DNA of 64,000 nt, from the NCBI GenBank assembly GCA_027488375.1, contig JAIYBW010000001.1, positions 124,001-188,000 on the forward strand, read 5' to 3'. The DNA comes from Pseudomonadota bacterium. Its GTDB lineage: Bacteria > Bdellovibrionota > Bacteriovoracia > Bacteriovoracales > Bacteriovoracaceae. Position numbers and translations under genes: made by a program. Below the pieces are notes generated by a model. That model searched no databases, was not told the origin of the DNA, and was given only the letters and a program-made list of their open reading frames with translations. Positions 35,584 through 44,265 of the stretch are shown here, in pieces (the first letter of the stretch is position 1; each line of letters begins with the position of its first letter).

Positions 35584-36027
35584 ATGAAAACTGACTTTGA
35601 AACGCTTAAAGCGCTCTCGACTTATACAATCAATCACCTCAAGCAGGCCGAAATGATTGACTTTGCTGCTGATGCGCGTGCGGATCTTATTGAAGCTTTA
35701 GCAACAGAGTATGGTGTGAGCTTTGCTACTGATGAGAACATTAAAGAGCAAGCCATTGAAGAGGTTGAAGAGAAGTTTGGGGAAGATATCCCTGGAGATA
35801 TCACTGAGACTGAAATGTTTAACCATGCTCGTAAAGAAATTATTAAATCTTTTAATGGAGAGAACATCGGTGGACTCTACTTGATGGAATCTCTTCACAA
35901 TATCGCTATTCGAGTAAAAAACTTTCTTCTCTCGAATGAACTTGTAGAAGATGTTTTTGCTTCTGATGAAGAAATTATCGATTTCATTGTAGATAAAATT
36001 CGCGGATTTGCGCCTAAGCGTAACTAA
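35584..36027 (+). CDS. Small acidic helical protein (DUF507-like)
   Basis: A 147-residue cytoplasmic protein, start with TAAGGATG upstream. It seems to have two similar helical halves: TYTINHLKQAEMIDFAADARADLIEAL and HNIAIRVKNFLLSNELVEDVFASDEEIIDFI. The second recalls the DUF507 family, whose function is unknown; the match is by eye only. It is convergent with the gene at 36040, with a 12-bp gap. Confidence 0.6.
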   Translation: MKTDFETLKALSTYTINHLKQAEMIDFAADARADLIEALATEYGVSFATDENIKEQAIEEVEEKFGEDIPGDITETEMFNHARKEIIKSFNGENIGGLYLMESLHNIAIRVKNFLLSNELVEDVFASDEEIIDFIVDKIRGFAPKRN

Positions 36028-36039
36028 AGTTTAGCGGAA

Positions 36040-36624
36040 CTAAGATTCACGGATGAAACTTAGTTCCGATAAGCTTTCTTCAAAGTAAGGGCCTTCAACT
36101 AATCCATTTAAAACTGAACTTCGACTCTCAAAAATAAAATAGCCTTTATCACCAAGTTTTCTCATTAAATAAACATCATAATAAATTCTATCGACTACAT
36201 TCTGAGAGGCTTTCCCTTCAACTCTAATCACTTCTTGGAATTGTTCTTGAACTAAATCATCTCTAAATAACACTCTAGAGTCAGTTTCAAAAACTACGTC
36301 CATGTCAAATTCAATGCCTTCAGAATTTAATTTTTCCTCTAAGAGTTTAGGGAGATCTTTATTTTCATGATCAGGAAAATAGCAAAAGTGAGCATACCAA
36401 TCATAACGAGTATCAGTTCTTTCAAATTTTAAAAGGTGGTCTGACTGCTGTGTAAGAGTCCACCAATTTGGAATCATCAAGGCCAGATTGCCAAATTGAA
36501 CCTCATAAGAGTCTTGCTTGAAACTCGACTTTTCTTGTCCAATAATTTTCAAAGTATAAAATGCTGCACCTAATAGAATAAAAAGGGTGAGCCATTCTGC
36601 AAAATGTTCTGTGAAGATCTCCAT
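36040..36624 (-). CDS. Membrane-anchored hypothetical protein
   Basis: The 194-residue protein has one N-terminal transmembrane helix (about residues 10-28) and a soluble domain (YEVQFGNLALMIPNWWTLTQ, then alternating strands RDDLVQEQFQEVIRVEG and IYYDVYLMRKLGDKGYFIFESR). No family recognised. Its upstream side faces the glycine-rich gene, with inverted repeats between. Confidence 0.6.
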   Translation of the reverse strand: MEIFTEHFAEWLTLFILLGAAFYTLKIIGQEKSSFKQDSYEVQFGNLALMIPNWWTLTQQSDHLLKFERTDTRYDWYAHFCYFPDHENKDLPKLLEEKLNSEGIEFDMDVVFETDSRVLFRDDLVQEQFQEVIRVEGKASQNVVDRIYYDVYLMRKLGDKGYFIFESRSSVLNGLVEGPYFEESLSELSFIRES

Positions 36625-36643
36625 AACAACTTGAGATTATAGT

Positions 36644-36687
36644 ACTTTAATCGTTCCGGCCATATAGACAAAGATTAAAGTCCGGAA
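36644..36687. repeat. Two interleaved inverted repeats upstream of the glycine-rich gene
   Basis: ACTTTAATC (36644-36652) pairs with GATTAAAGT (36673-36681), and TTCCGG (36654-36659) pairs with CCGGAA (36682-36687). They alternate, so both cannot form as simple hairpins at once. It could be a protein-binding site for either neighbouring gene. Confidence 0.45.
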
Positions 36688-36825
36688 GGGAATTTGCCGA
36701 AGAGGTAACGATTTTGGTGGATCATGAGGCTATTTTTGCCCAGACATGCCCCAATTCTATCAAGTGTTATGATGTTAATAGGTAAAACTCCCTCGTTGGG
36801 AGATTAATAATTGGGTAGGACAAGT

Positions 36826-39063
36826 ATGATGAAGTTTATCCCTCTGTTTCTCAGTCTTATTATCCCTTTGAGTGGAGCATTTGCAGATGACTTCACTGAT
36901 CAGGCGATACAGTTTTGTCGTGACAAGGGTGGAACATACACCATGGGTGATATGGTTCTCACTGGGGATAAATATTGTAGACAAGTTACCTGTAAGAAAA
37001 CCAATTCTGAAAAGTATGTTATAGACGAGAAAGATAAGGGGCCAGAGGCGAACGTTGAAGCAACGAAGCCTGTGTGTGTCGCTAAGTCTGTGATCGATGG
37101 CAATTTTTCTGGTTCTGGTGGAATTGATGTCAACGGTGACGGCAAAGTAGATTCAAATGATGATATCAATGGCGATGGCGTGATTGATGGAAAAGATTTG
37201 GAAGAGTGGCGTCGTAAAAATCCAGGTAACGGAAACGGCAGCGGAAACGGAAACGTGAATAGTGGCGATGGTGGTATTCACTGCGAATTCGTTATTTCTG
37301 GAACCATTCCTTCTTCGCACCCATGTGCTAGAAAATGTCGCAAGAATCTTTGGGGCAGAGAAGGTGTTGAGAGAAAAGCATGTCGTGAATGTATTGAGCA
37401 ATATGCCACTGATAATGGTGGAGATCTTGTTGTTGATTGGACAAAAATTCCAGGTGGAAAACCAAATAAGAAAACAGTTGTGATTGGTGGTGTTGGTGTA
37501 AAAACTGGCGAAATTATTTGTTATGACAGCAAAGGTAATATTGTTACAAGAATTAATTCTGGAGCTAATTGTCCTAACGGTTCTTCAACAAACCCTAGCG
37601 GTGGAGTTGTTATCGTTAATGGAAATGGTTCAGGAACAGGTACAGGCACGGGCACAGGCACAGGAACTGGCACAGTTGTCGTGAATGGCAGTGGTTCAGT
37701 ATCTCTTCCAGCTTTCTGCCAGTCGAATAAAAGAAAAGATAAAACAGCATGCGAAAACTGGATGAGAGCAAATGCGCGTTTTGCTTGTTCATCAAGTGCA
37801 AACCCAACTGGTTGTATGGGATCAGATTATGCTGATATTCAAAGCCGATACAATTATGATGGTTGCGTAAACTGTGGTGGTCGCGGTCGTGGAAGAGATA
37901 ACTCATGGCTAGGAGATGCACTCGGAGGTCTTTTCCTTGGAGCAGGTTCTGCTGTAGGTGCTTACTTTAACGGTCAAGCCTATGTGAGAGGTCAAGAAGC
38001 TTGGGCAAGTGCTGCTGCTGCAGGATTTGAGCAATGTCAGATTCATAATAATAATTATCTTCAATATCTTCAGGCCAATGAGTTGCCTTCTATGTCTCCA
38101 GATCAACAAGCGGCCATGGGTTGTAATGGATTTGGTCTAAATCAGTATGGTGGTTTAGGTTATGGCGGTATGGGTGCTTGGGGTGGTGCTGGTTACTCTA
38201 ACGGTTTCCTAGGTGGATTGATGGGTCCTTATGGGGCGTATAATCCTTACGGAATGGGTGGAGTTGTTGGTGGTGCTGTCGGCGGAATTTCTGGTGGAAT
38301 CGCTGGAGGTTATGTCGGTGGTTATCCAGGTGGAATTGCCGGAGGAATCGCTGGTGGATACCCAGGTGGTATCGCTGGTGGAATCGTAGGCGGAGCTGTT
38401 AATGGTGCAGTCGCTGGTGGTTACGTTGCTGGTGGCTACCCTGGTGGAATTGCCGGTGGCTATGTGGCCGGCGGATACCCAGGCGGTATTGCAGGTGGAA
38501 TTGCCGGAGGACTTGCTGGTGGTTACCCTGGTGGAATTGCTGGTGGCTATGTTGCTGGGGGATACCCTGGTGGAATCGCTGGCGGTTATGTGAATGGTGT
38601 TTCAATTGCTGGTGGAGTTGCTGGGGGTTACCCTGGTGGAATTGCTGGTGGCTATGTCGCTGGTGGAATCGCAGGAGGATACCCAGGTGGTATTGCCGGT
38701 GGAATTGCTGGTGGCTACGTGAATGGTGGATATATGGCCGGTGGTATAACTGGTGGTGGCTGGGGCCAAGGCGGTTGGGGTCAAGGCGGCTGGGGATCTG
38801 GAGCTGGCCAGTGGGGTGGAGCTGGTTATGGTGGTCAAGGAAACTACTGGGCCGCAAGTCAGCAAGCTTCAAGCTATGATCAAATGTTACAAAACCAAGG
38901 TGTCTCTTATCAAATGGGCATGAACTCTGGTGCCTACGGAGGCGGATTGGGTGGTTACGGTGGCTATAATGCTGGATTTAGCCCTTACAACGCTGGAGCA
39001 AATTTTGGAGCAAACCTTAATGTTGGTCTAGGCGGCGGTGGCGGCTGGTATGGCGGTTTCTAA
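36826..39063 (+). CDS. Secreted glycine-rich repeat protein with calcium-loop motifs
   Basis: ATG 36826 has TAGGA 5 nt upstream and starts a clear signal peptide (about residues 1-20); the protein has 745 residues. Residues about 101-124 hold two adjacent EF-hand/dockerin-type loops (DVNGDGKVDSND, DINGDGVIDGKD). A linker GNGNGSGNGN, a Cys-rich domain with CARKCRKN and CRECIEQ, and a GTGTGTGT tract follow. Residues about 480-645 are a low-complexity array with eight copies of YPGGIAGG mixed with YVAGG and YVNG. The tail is Gly/Trp/Tyr-rich. It is probably a surface or extracellular structural protein; no enzyme motif. Confidence 0.75.
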   Translation: MMKFIPLFLSLIIPLSGAFADDFTDQAIQFCRDKGGTYTMGDMVLTGDKYCRQVTCKKTNSEKYVIDEKDKGPEANVEATKPVCVAKSVIDGNFSGSGGIDVNGDGKVDSNDDINGDGVIDGKDLEEWRRKNPGNGNGSGNGNVNSGDGGIHCEFVISGTIPSSHPCARKCRKNLWGREGVERKACRECIEQYATDNGGDLVVDWTKIPGGKPNKKTVVIGGVGVKTGEIICYDSKGNIVTRINSGANCPNGSSTNPSGGVVIVNGNGSGTGTGTGTGTGTGTVVVNGSGSVSLPAFCQSNKRKDKTACENWMRANARFACSSSANPTGCMGSDYADIQSRYNYDGCVNCGGRGRGRDNSWLGDALGGLFLGAGSAVGAYFNGQAYVRGQEAWASAAAAGFEQCQIHNNNYLQYLQANELPSMSPDQQAAMGCNGFGLNQYGGLGYGGMGAWGGAGYSNGFLGGLMGPYGAYNPYGMGGVVGGAVGGISGGIAGGYVGGYPGGIAGGIAGGYPGGIAGGIVGGAVNGAVAGGYVAGGYPGGIAGGYVAGGYPGGIAGGIAGGLAGGYPGGIAGGYVAGGYPGGIAGGYVNGVSIAGGVAGGYPGGIAGGYVAGGIAGGYPGGIAGGIAGGYVNGGYMAGGITGGGWGQGGWGQGGWGSGAGQWGGAGYGGQGNYWAASQQASSYDQMLQNQGVSYQMGMNSGAYGGGLGGYGGYNAGFSPYNAGANFGANLNVGLGGGGGWYGGF
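38272..38757 (+). repeat. Glycine-rich tandem repeat array
   Basis: This array of units built on YPGGIAGG (eight copies), with IAGG, YVAGG and YVNG insertions, is coded with varied glycine and valine codons, so it is not a recent DNA-level expansion. It is part of the gene at 36826. Confidence 0.85.
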
Positions 39064-39089
39064 ACCTCACCAAAATAATTTACTCTCAA

Positions 39090-39117
39090 GGGACATCTTC
39101 GGATGTCCCTTTTTTTT
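39090..39117 (+). terminator. Terminator of the glycine-rich gene
   Basis: A perfect 8-bp stem GGGACATC/GATGTCCC with a TTCG loop (39090-39109), followed by eight T. Confidence 0.95.
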
Positions 39118-39162
39118 GGCCGGCACTGAATCTGCAGATTGTTTTCTATCAGTGAGGTGCTT

Positions 39163-39492
39163 ATGCTTAAAAATAAAATCGTTAATCTTTATCATCAGAT
39201 TTTTAAATCAAAGCTGAAGAAATCAGCTTCAGTTGGAGATGGTCATCTAACTGAAACAGTTAATATGAATAGAGATGAGACTGTAGGAACAGCTCCACGA
39301 ACAAAAACTCCAATAGAAAACGCATCGTTAAGAGCTCAAAATTTAGTTTGGGAAAATGAAGATGCCTCTATGCAGGACAAAAGCTACACCTTTGATGAAG
39401 AAGTGACGGATGCCGACTACGATGAAGAAGACAGTTTAAATTACTATGATAGCGATGATGAGAGAGATTTAAATCGAGGTCGTTTGGAATAA
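39163..39492 (+). CDS. Small acidic hypothetical protein
   Basis: ATG 39163 is preceded by GAGGTG (4 nt) and gives 109 residues. The N-terminus is basic (MLKNKIVNLYHQIFKSKLKKS), the last 45 residues strongly acidic (DEEVTDADYDEEDSLNYYDSDDERD). It is likely disordered and cytoplasmic; no family recognised. It has its own terminator, so it is a single-gene unit. Confidence 0.58.
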   Translation: MLKNKIVNLYHQIFKSKLKKSASVGDGHLTETVNMNRDETVGTAPRTKTPIENASLRAQNLVWENEDASMQDKSYTFDEEVTDADYDEEDSLNYYDSDDERDLNRGRLE

Positions 39493-39495
39493 AAA

Positions 39496-39522
39496 AAGGG
39501 GGCTTAAAGCCCCCTTATTTTT
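39496..39522. terminator. Bidirectional terminator
   Basis: The AAGGGGGC/GCCCCCTT stem (39496-39516) has A7 on the left and TATTTTTT on the right. It sits between the convergent genes ending at 39492 and 39525. Confidence 0.93.
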
Positions 39523-39524
39523 TG

Positions 39525-39941
39525 TTATTTATTATGAACAAGAGTTTTAATTTCGTGCCTGAAGATAACTTCAATTTTATCATCCACAACTTTTTCAACA
39601 ATTCCCGGGCCAAATTTTACATGATCAATCACATCACCTTGATTGAACTTTAAATCCATAGAGTAAGGAGTTGATTTTTTCTTTGTGTTAGACATTTTTT
39701 CCATCCAAAGATCAGAGACTGAAATAACTTTTGATGGAGTAATGCCACTGGCCTTCGTGCGAGTCTTATTCTGCTTAGAAGAAAGAGAAGGGTCTTTAAA
39801 AGAGTGGAGCGATCCGCAAGTATTACATTTAACCTTTGCAATATGAGTAGCATCTTTCATCGCAACGATGATGTGACCCAGGTTAAGCTTGCATTTGGTG
39901 CAGTAGGAGAGAACGTCCTTACCAACCGTTAACTGAGACAT
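39525..39941 (-). CDS. Zinc-ribbon protein with C-terminal barrel domain
   Basis: The 138-residue protein has an N-terminal zinc ribbon: CTKC (14-17) and CNTC (38-41). A Lys/Ser-rich linker leads to FNQGDVIDHVKFGPGIVEKVVDDKIEVIFRHEIKTLVH, an SH3/Tudor-like barrel of the CarD/helicase-tail kind (GD.V.H..FG.G.V). A nucleic-acid or RNA-polymerase contact is possible but unproved. The start has AAAAGGAAAATT upstream. It is divergent from uvrC. Confidence 0.65.
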   Translation of the reverse strand: MSQLTVGKDVLSYCTKCKLNLGHIIVAMKDATHIAKVKCNTCGSLHSFKDPSLSSKQNKTRTKASGITPSKVISVSDLWMEKMSNTKKKSTPYSMDLKFNQGDVIDHVKFGPGIVEKVVDDKIEVIFRHEIKTLVHNK

Positions 39942-40048
39942 AATTTTCCTTTTAGTTTATAATTGAAGCGAACCAGAGAACGCATCATTCGGGCATAATC
40001 TATCTATTATAGCCTAGATGTGCATTATCCGTAAAGTGAACTCAAACA

Positions 40049-41917
40049 ATGAGCTTAAAACTTAAATTACTTGATAAGGCCCAATCACTACCACAGGATG
40101 CTGGTTGTTATTTAATGAAGGACAAGAATGGTCGGGTGATTTATGTGGGTAAGGCCAAGAAGTTAAAATCTCGAGTGACCTCGTACTTTAATGAATCCGC
40201 CAAAAGTGTAAAAACTGAGTATATGGTGAGTCACGTAAGTGATTTTGATTTCATCATCACTCGTTCTGACGCAGAGTCATTCGTGCTTGAGAATAACCTA
40301 ATTAAGGAACATTCACCTAAATATAACATCCGCTTAAGAGATGATAAATCTTATCCCTACGTTCAAATCAATTGGAATGAACCTTTTCCGAGAATTGAAT
40401 ATGTTCGTCGTCCTAAAAAAGCTAAGGGGAAAGAGCTTTATGGGCCTTTTCCAAGTGGCTCAAATATTTCTCTCGTGATGAGGATTTTAACCAAATCTTT
40501 TGCTTTGAGAGATTGTTCATTGACTGAATTTAAATCAAGAAAAACTCCCTGCTTATTACATCAAATGAAGCAGTGTTCAGCTCCCTGCGTGGGGCTTATC
40601 GATGAAAAAAAATATCAAGAGGATTTAAATCTTGCTCTGGGACTTTTTCAGGGATCTACTAAATCCAAAAGAACCATTCAGAAACTTCAAACGAAAATGC
40701 AGTCTTTTGCTGAGTCTGAGGAGTTTGAGATGGCAGCAATAACTCGAGATAATGTTCAATTCCTTGAAAGCTTTTTAACTCAGTCTTATGATCAAAAAGT
40801 AGAGTCACTAGAGTCAGATAAAAACGTCGATTTGTGGTCATTCTGGCAAGGTGAAGAAGAAGTTGATTTAAGTATCTATTTAATTCGTTCAGGTATGCTT
40901 TTGGGGCAAAAAAATTTCAATTTTATGAAAAGCGAGATGATTGAAGATTTAGAATCTGAAATCCTCACCAAAATTATGCAATACTATTCCACTTCTGATG
41001 AGTTAAACCCAGAAATCGTCGTGCTTGATTTTTCAGATGAGACGATGAGTGAATTTAAAGAAGCCTTAATGACCCTAGGGATTGATAAAGTTTTAGGTCT
41101 CACAAAAAAATACGCTCCTCTCATTGAAATGTGTCGTAAGCATGCTCAAGAATCTCAGCGTGTTCGGCTCGCAAATATGGATAGTGTTTATATTGGACTC
41201 AATAAGCTCAAAGATTTACTTGGTTTAAAAGAACGCCCGAGAATCCTTGAATGTTTTGATGTGGCCATTTGGCAGGGAACATCTCCCACTGCTTCTCAAA
41301 TCGTCTTTGAAGAAGGTGTTCCAGACAAAACTAAATATCGCTATTACCACTTACAAACTCGCCCAGAGGGGAATAATGACTTTGCCATGATGAAAGAGGT
41401 CATATCAAGAAGAGTAGATAACGGAGCATTGCCAGATCTTTTTGTGATTGATGGTGGGGTGGCCCAAGTTAATACCGTGGTAGCCGTTCTCCAAGAATGT
41501 AAAATTGATTTACCAGTGGTAGGAATTGCTAAATCGAAAGATCTTACGAGTGGTGATTATCGAGCTGAAGAGATTGTCAGATCAGAGGAAAGACTGATTA
41601 TTCCTGGAAGGACAAATCCTTATATCCTTACAAAATGTCCATCCTTATTCAAAATTGTAGTAAGTATGAGAGATGAGGCTCATCGCTTCTCGAGAAAATT
41701 ACATCACAAAGCTGAATCAAAAAGAGTGATGTCGAGCTGGATTGATGAAGTCAAAGGTTTAGGGGACGATACGAGGAAGAAAATATTATCTCAATTAACT
41801 GTTTCAAAAGAAGAACTACTAGAATTTTCAGTGACGGAATTAATGAATTATTTTGGTATCAAAAGTCCCCAAGCAAAAGCCGTTTGGGCCTACTTACATG
41901 GGGACTCAAAGAATTAA
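40049..41917 (+). CDS. uvrC: Excinuclease ABC subunit C
   Basis: The 622-residue protein has the family layout. A GIY-YIG nuclease at the N-terminus (GCYLMKDKNGRVIYVGKAKKLKSRV) makes the 3' incision. A UVR/UvrB-binding helix follows around EFEMAAITRDNVQFLESF. Then comes the RNase-H-like endonuclease domain with LECFDVAIWQGTSPTASQIVFEEGVPDKTKYRYY and DLFVIDGGVAQ for the 5' incision, and a C-terminal helix-hairpin-helix (VKGLGDDTRKKIL). It acts in nucleotide excision repair. The 3' end overlaps the convergent gene by 4 bp. Confidence 0.97.
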   Translation: MSLKLKLLDKAQSLPQDAGCYLMKDKNGRVIYVGKAKKLKSRVTSYFNESAKSVKTEYMVSHVSDFDFIITRSDAESFVLENNLIKEHSPKYNIRLRDDKSYPYVQINWNEPFPRIEYVRRPKKAKGKELYGPFPSGSNISLVMRILTKSFALRDCSLTEFKSRKTPCLLHQMKQCSAPCVGLIDEKKYQEDLNLALGLFQGSTKSKRTIQKLQTKMQSFAESEEFEMAAITRDNVQFLESFLTQSYDQKVESLESDKNVDLWSFWQGEEEVDLSIYLIRSGMLLGQKNFNFMKSEMIEDLESEILTKIMQYYSTSDELNPEIVVLDFSDETMSEFKEALMTLGIDKVLGLTKKYAPLIEMCRKHAQESQRVRLANMDSVYIGLNKLKDLLGLKERPRILECFDVAIWQGTSPTASQIVFEEGVPDKTKYRYYHLQTRPEGNNDFAMMKEVISRRVDNGALPDLFVIDGGVAQVNTVVAVLQECKIDLPVVGIAKSKDLTSGDYRAEEIVRSEERLIIPGRTNPYILTKCPSLFKIVVSMRDEAHRFSRKLHHKAESKRVMSSWIDEVKGLGDDTRKKILSQLTVSKEELLEFSVTELMNYFGIKSPQAKAVWAYLHGDSKN

Positions 41918-42123
41918 TTTAAAACGTGAATGACGCGGCGGTTTCCACATCCACAATCCATACATCGGGCCGTTTCTTGAACGAGTAAGTTCTTATAATC
42001 TGGCATATGGGAAAGAAGTAATTTTGATCCGCAGACCTTACACTCATCAATCGTTTTTTTGACTTGCTCTGCTCCACCAAAATATTCTTCAAAGTTTTCG
42101 AATTTAAAATCAATATCAGACAT
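41914..42123 (-). CDS. Small zinc-ribbon-like protein
   Basis: A 69-residue protein with CKVCG (28-32) and CMDCGCGNRR (54-63), two metal-binding pairs, and an acidic N-terminus. GAGGAG is upstream of the ATG. It overlaps the uvrC stop by 4 bp, convergent. The function is unknown; nucleic-acid binding is a guess. Confidence 0.65.
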   Translation of the reverse strand: MSDIDFKFENFEEYFGGAEQVKKTIDECKVCGSKLLLSHMPDYKNLLVQETARCMDCGCGNRRVIHVLN

Positions 42124-42223
42124 AAAAATCTCCTCGATTAAAGAACTTTTCGGTCGAAATGTTGGGTAATTTAGAATTTTTACTGCTAGGAAATATCGAC
42201 CTGTTTATGCTAAAAACGTACCT

Positions 42224-43066
42224 ATGAAGGACTTGTTTAATCGAAATTTATTGAGAATCAGAGAAGAGCAAAAACCCCAAACTTTTGCTCAGGCACTTTT
42301 TGGAGCTGTTGATTGGGGCCATGGGATTCCTAAAGCACCTTTTCCAAAAGAAAATATCTCGTCTCCCGCTTTCGAATTTAGTGAAAAAGTTCAAGTTTTA
42401 GAGTCTCTAGAAAGATTTGCGAAAGAGAAATTTGAAGAAGAAAAAAAGACAATTTTGAAAATTCCAGGTGGAGAAATTCAGCTTAAGGAAGATCCAACTT
42501 GGGATGGAGTAGAGACTTTTTCTAATTTTGCTGATCTTAAAAATACCTTAAGTCTTGATCAACAAACCTTGGAGATTTGTTTCGCCTCAAAAAATTCCAC
42601 TCAAGTGAAAGTCATGTTTGTCTCTGAAAGTTTTAGGAATTATGAGGATTATGCTCAGGAACTCAAAGATTCTTTTCTCAATCAGTTGCTTCCAGCTTTT
42701 CCCCTTAAAACAGCTGAGTTTTTTAGTCGAATGATTGCTGCCATGAAATTGGTCGAGTCAGAAATTATTATTTACCCTACAGCTTTTGGAGATAAAGATC
42801 TGACAAATGAGGCTTTAGGTGTGGCCGCTTTTTATCGTCCAGAAGTTATTTTAACTCTCGGGGCGACTCCCTCTCATAAAATATTGAAAATTCAGGATCG
42901 CCTGAGTCAAATTCACGGACAATTTTTTCAAAGAAAATTGAGCGATGACACCAATTTTTTAGTTGTCCCTCTCTTTCATCCAAGCATTATAGAAACAAAT
43001 CAGAACATGAAGAAAACCGCCTGGATGGATATGCAGAAAATCATGAAACAGTTAAAAAAACTCTGA
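42224..43066 (+). CDS. Uracil-DNA-glycosylase-fold-like protein
   Basis: In this 280-residue protein the last 130 residues resemble the UDG superfamily: VKVMFVSESFRNYED where families 4/5 have GExPG..ED, a central helical part, LTLGATPSHKIL (like the GATA segment) and LVVPLFHPSIIETNQNMKKTAWMDMQKIMKQL (like the HPS...W motif). The catalytic loop is divergent, so activity is uncertain. The N-terminal 100 residues have no assignment. A repair role would fit its position after uvrC. Confidence 0.5.
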   Translation: MKDLFNRNLLRIREEQKPQTFAQALFGAVDWGHGIPKAPFPKENISSPAFEFSEKVQVLESLERFAKEKFEEEKKTILKIPGGEIQLKEDPTWDGVETFSNFADLKNTLSLDQQTLEICFASKNSTQVKVMFVSESFRNYEDYAQELKDSFLNQLLPAFPLKTAEFFSRMIAAMKLVESEIIIYPTAFGDKDLTNEALGVAAFYRPEVILTLGATPSHKILKIQDRLSQIHGQFFQRKLSDDTNFLVVPLFHPSIIETNQNMKKTAWMDMQKIMKQLKKL

Positions 43067-43137
43067 TATTTTTTGCCGCTTTCCTGTATGATCATTTAAG
43101 GCTCTGTAAATAATTTCCACGGATAAGGGAATTGAAT

Positions 43138-44265
43138 TTGAGAACAGGAAGTTTGCTATTCTTTTATTTGTTTTTTTCATCAGCACAAGCTGCTGTTCCT
43201 TCAGTTAAAGTCCTCATTGCGAAATCTCTGAATCATGTACAAGTTGAAGGAATGGATCTTCGCAAAACAATCCATACTCAAAAAACATCTCAACAGTATA
43301 GTGGAAAGAAATTAATCAGCTTCAAATGTCGACCTGGTCATAAAAGAGTCTTAGGTAAACAATCCCTTCTTGTAGCCTCTCTAAGCTCACCAACAGGGCT
43401 TATTTCTTGGGGAAAAAATAAATATCAAGGCGAGTTACAACTCTTGGCCGATACTTCTTCAAATAGTTGCGACCTTGTGAACTCCATTCCACTTGAAGCT
43501 TACATTACGACTTTATTAGCAAAAGAAATGAATGGAACCTGGCCCGTTGAAGCCTTAAAGGCACAAGCCGTGGCAGCAAGAACTTATGCTTTTGAGAGAT
43601 TAAAGCGAGGCAGTTCGGATAAACTTTATCATCTTGAATCATCTGAAAAAGATCAGGTGTCAGGTACCTTTTTCGATGCCACAGAGAAAACGGTCATGGC
43701 TTCTCGTGAAACAGAAGGGGAGATTCTTGTTGGACCAACGGGAAAAATTTCTCCCGCTTTTTTTCATTCAAAATGTGGCGGAAAAACCCTTAGGCCAGAT
43801 CAGGTTTGGGGAGGAGTTGAAGAGGGCTACAGATCTGTTAACTGTACTTTTTGTCAGAAAACAGGAATGAAAGATTGGAATGGTAAAATTCAAAATAAAA
43901 AACTCATTTCTATGGTCGATCAAGTTCTAAAAAAATACTACTCTGATCAGATTGCTGATAGTGATTTAAAGATAATGCCTGATTCTGTTCATAATTCGGA
44001 ACTCAGGCTCTATGCAGGTGATCGGTTACATATCATAAAAAAATCATACCTTCGAAATCTTGTAGGAAGAGAAGTTCTTCCTTCGAATAATTTTGTCATG
44101 TCAATGCGTGATAAGCATATTCATGTAGAAGGACAGGGATATGGCCACGGCGTAGGATTGTGCCAGCTTGGTGCTCTCGAATTAGCGAAGCGTGGTTATG
44201 ATTATCGACAAATCCTTTCATTTTATTTTCCAAGACACAAAATTAAAACTGCCTACGCACCATGA
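43138..44265 (+). CDS. SpoIID/LytB-domain protein (peptidoglycan lytic transglycosylase-like)
   Basis: A signal peptide (about 1-18) is followed by the SpoIID domain: PLEAYITTLLAKEMNGTWPVEALKAQAVAARTYAF (Glu in KEM as candidate catalytic acid), SPAFFHSKCGGKT and a C-terminal GYGHGVGLCQLGALELAKRGYDY. SpoIID of Bacillus cuts glycan strands freed of stem peptides. TTG 43138 fits an AAGGGA site better than TTG 43132; about 375 residues. The stop overlaps the amidase start, so the pair may act in sequence in the periplasm. Confidence 0.87.
   Translation: MRTGSLLFFYLFFSSAQAAVPSVKVLIAKSLNHVQVEGMDLRKTIHTQKTSQQYSGKKLISFKCRPGHKRVLGKQSLLVASLSSPTGLISWGKNKYQGELQLLADTSSNSCDLVNSIPLEAYITTLLAKEMNGTWPVEALKAQAVAARTYAFERLKRGSSDKLYHLESSEKDQVSGTFFDATEKTVMASRETEGEILVGPTGKISPAFFHSKCGGKTLRPDQVWGGVEEGYRSVNCTFCQKTGMKDWNGKIQNKKLISMVDQVLKKYYSDQIADSDLKIMPDSVHNSELRLYAGDRLHIIKKSYLRNLVGREVLPSNNFVMSMRDKHIHVEGQGYGHGVGLCQLGALELAKRGYDYRQILSFYFPRHKIKTAYAP

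Noticed and set aside
36644-36687. H-type pseudoknot
   Set aside because: The two stems interleave, but zero nucleotides remain to cross the 9-bp stem, so the geometry does not allow it.
38272-38757. Possible CRISPR-like or tandem DNA repeat
   Set aside because: Units are coding, of uneven length, with variable codons and no spacers.
38399-38872. His/Gln-rich minus-strand frames
   Set aside because: They are the antisense of the glycine repeat array, which keeps stops rare on both strands.
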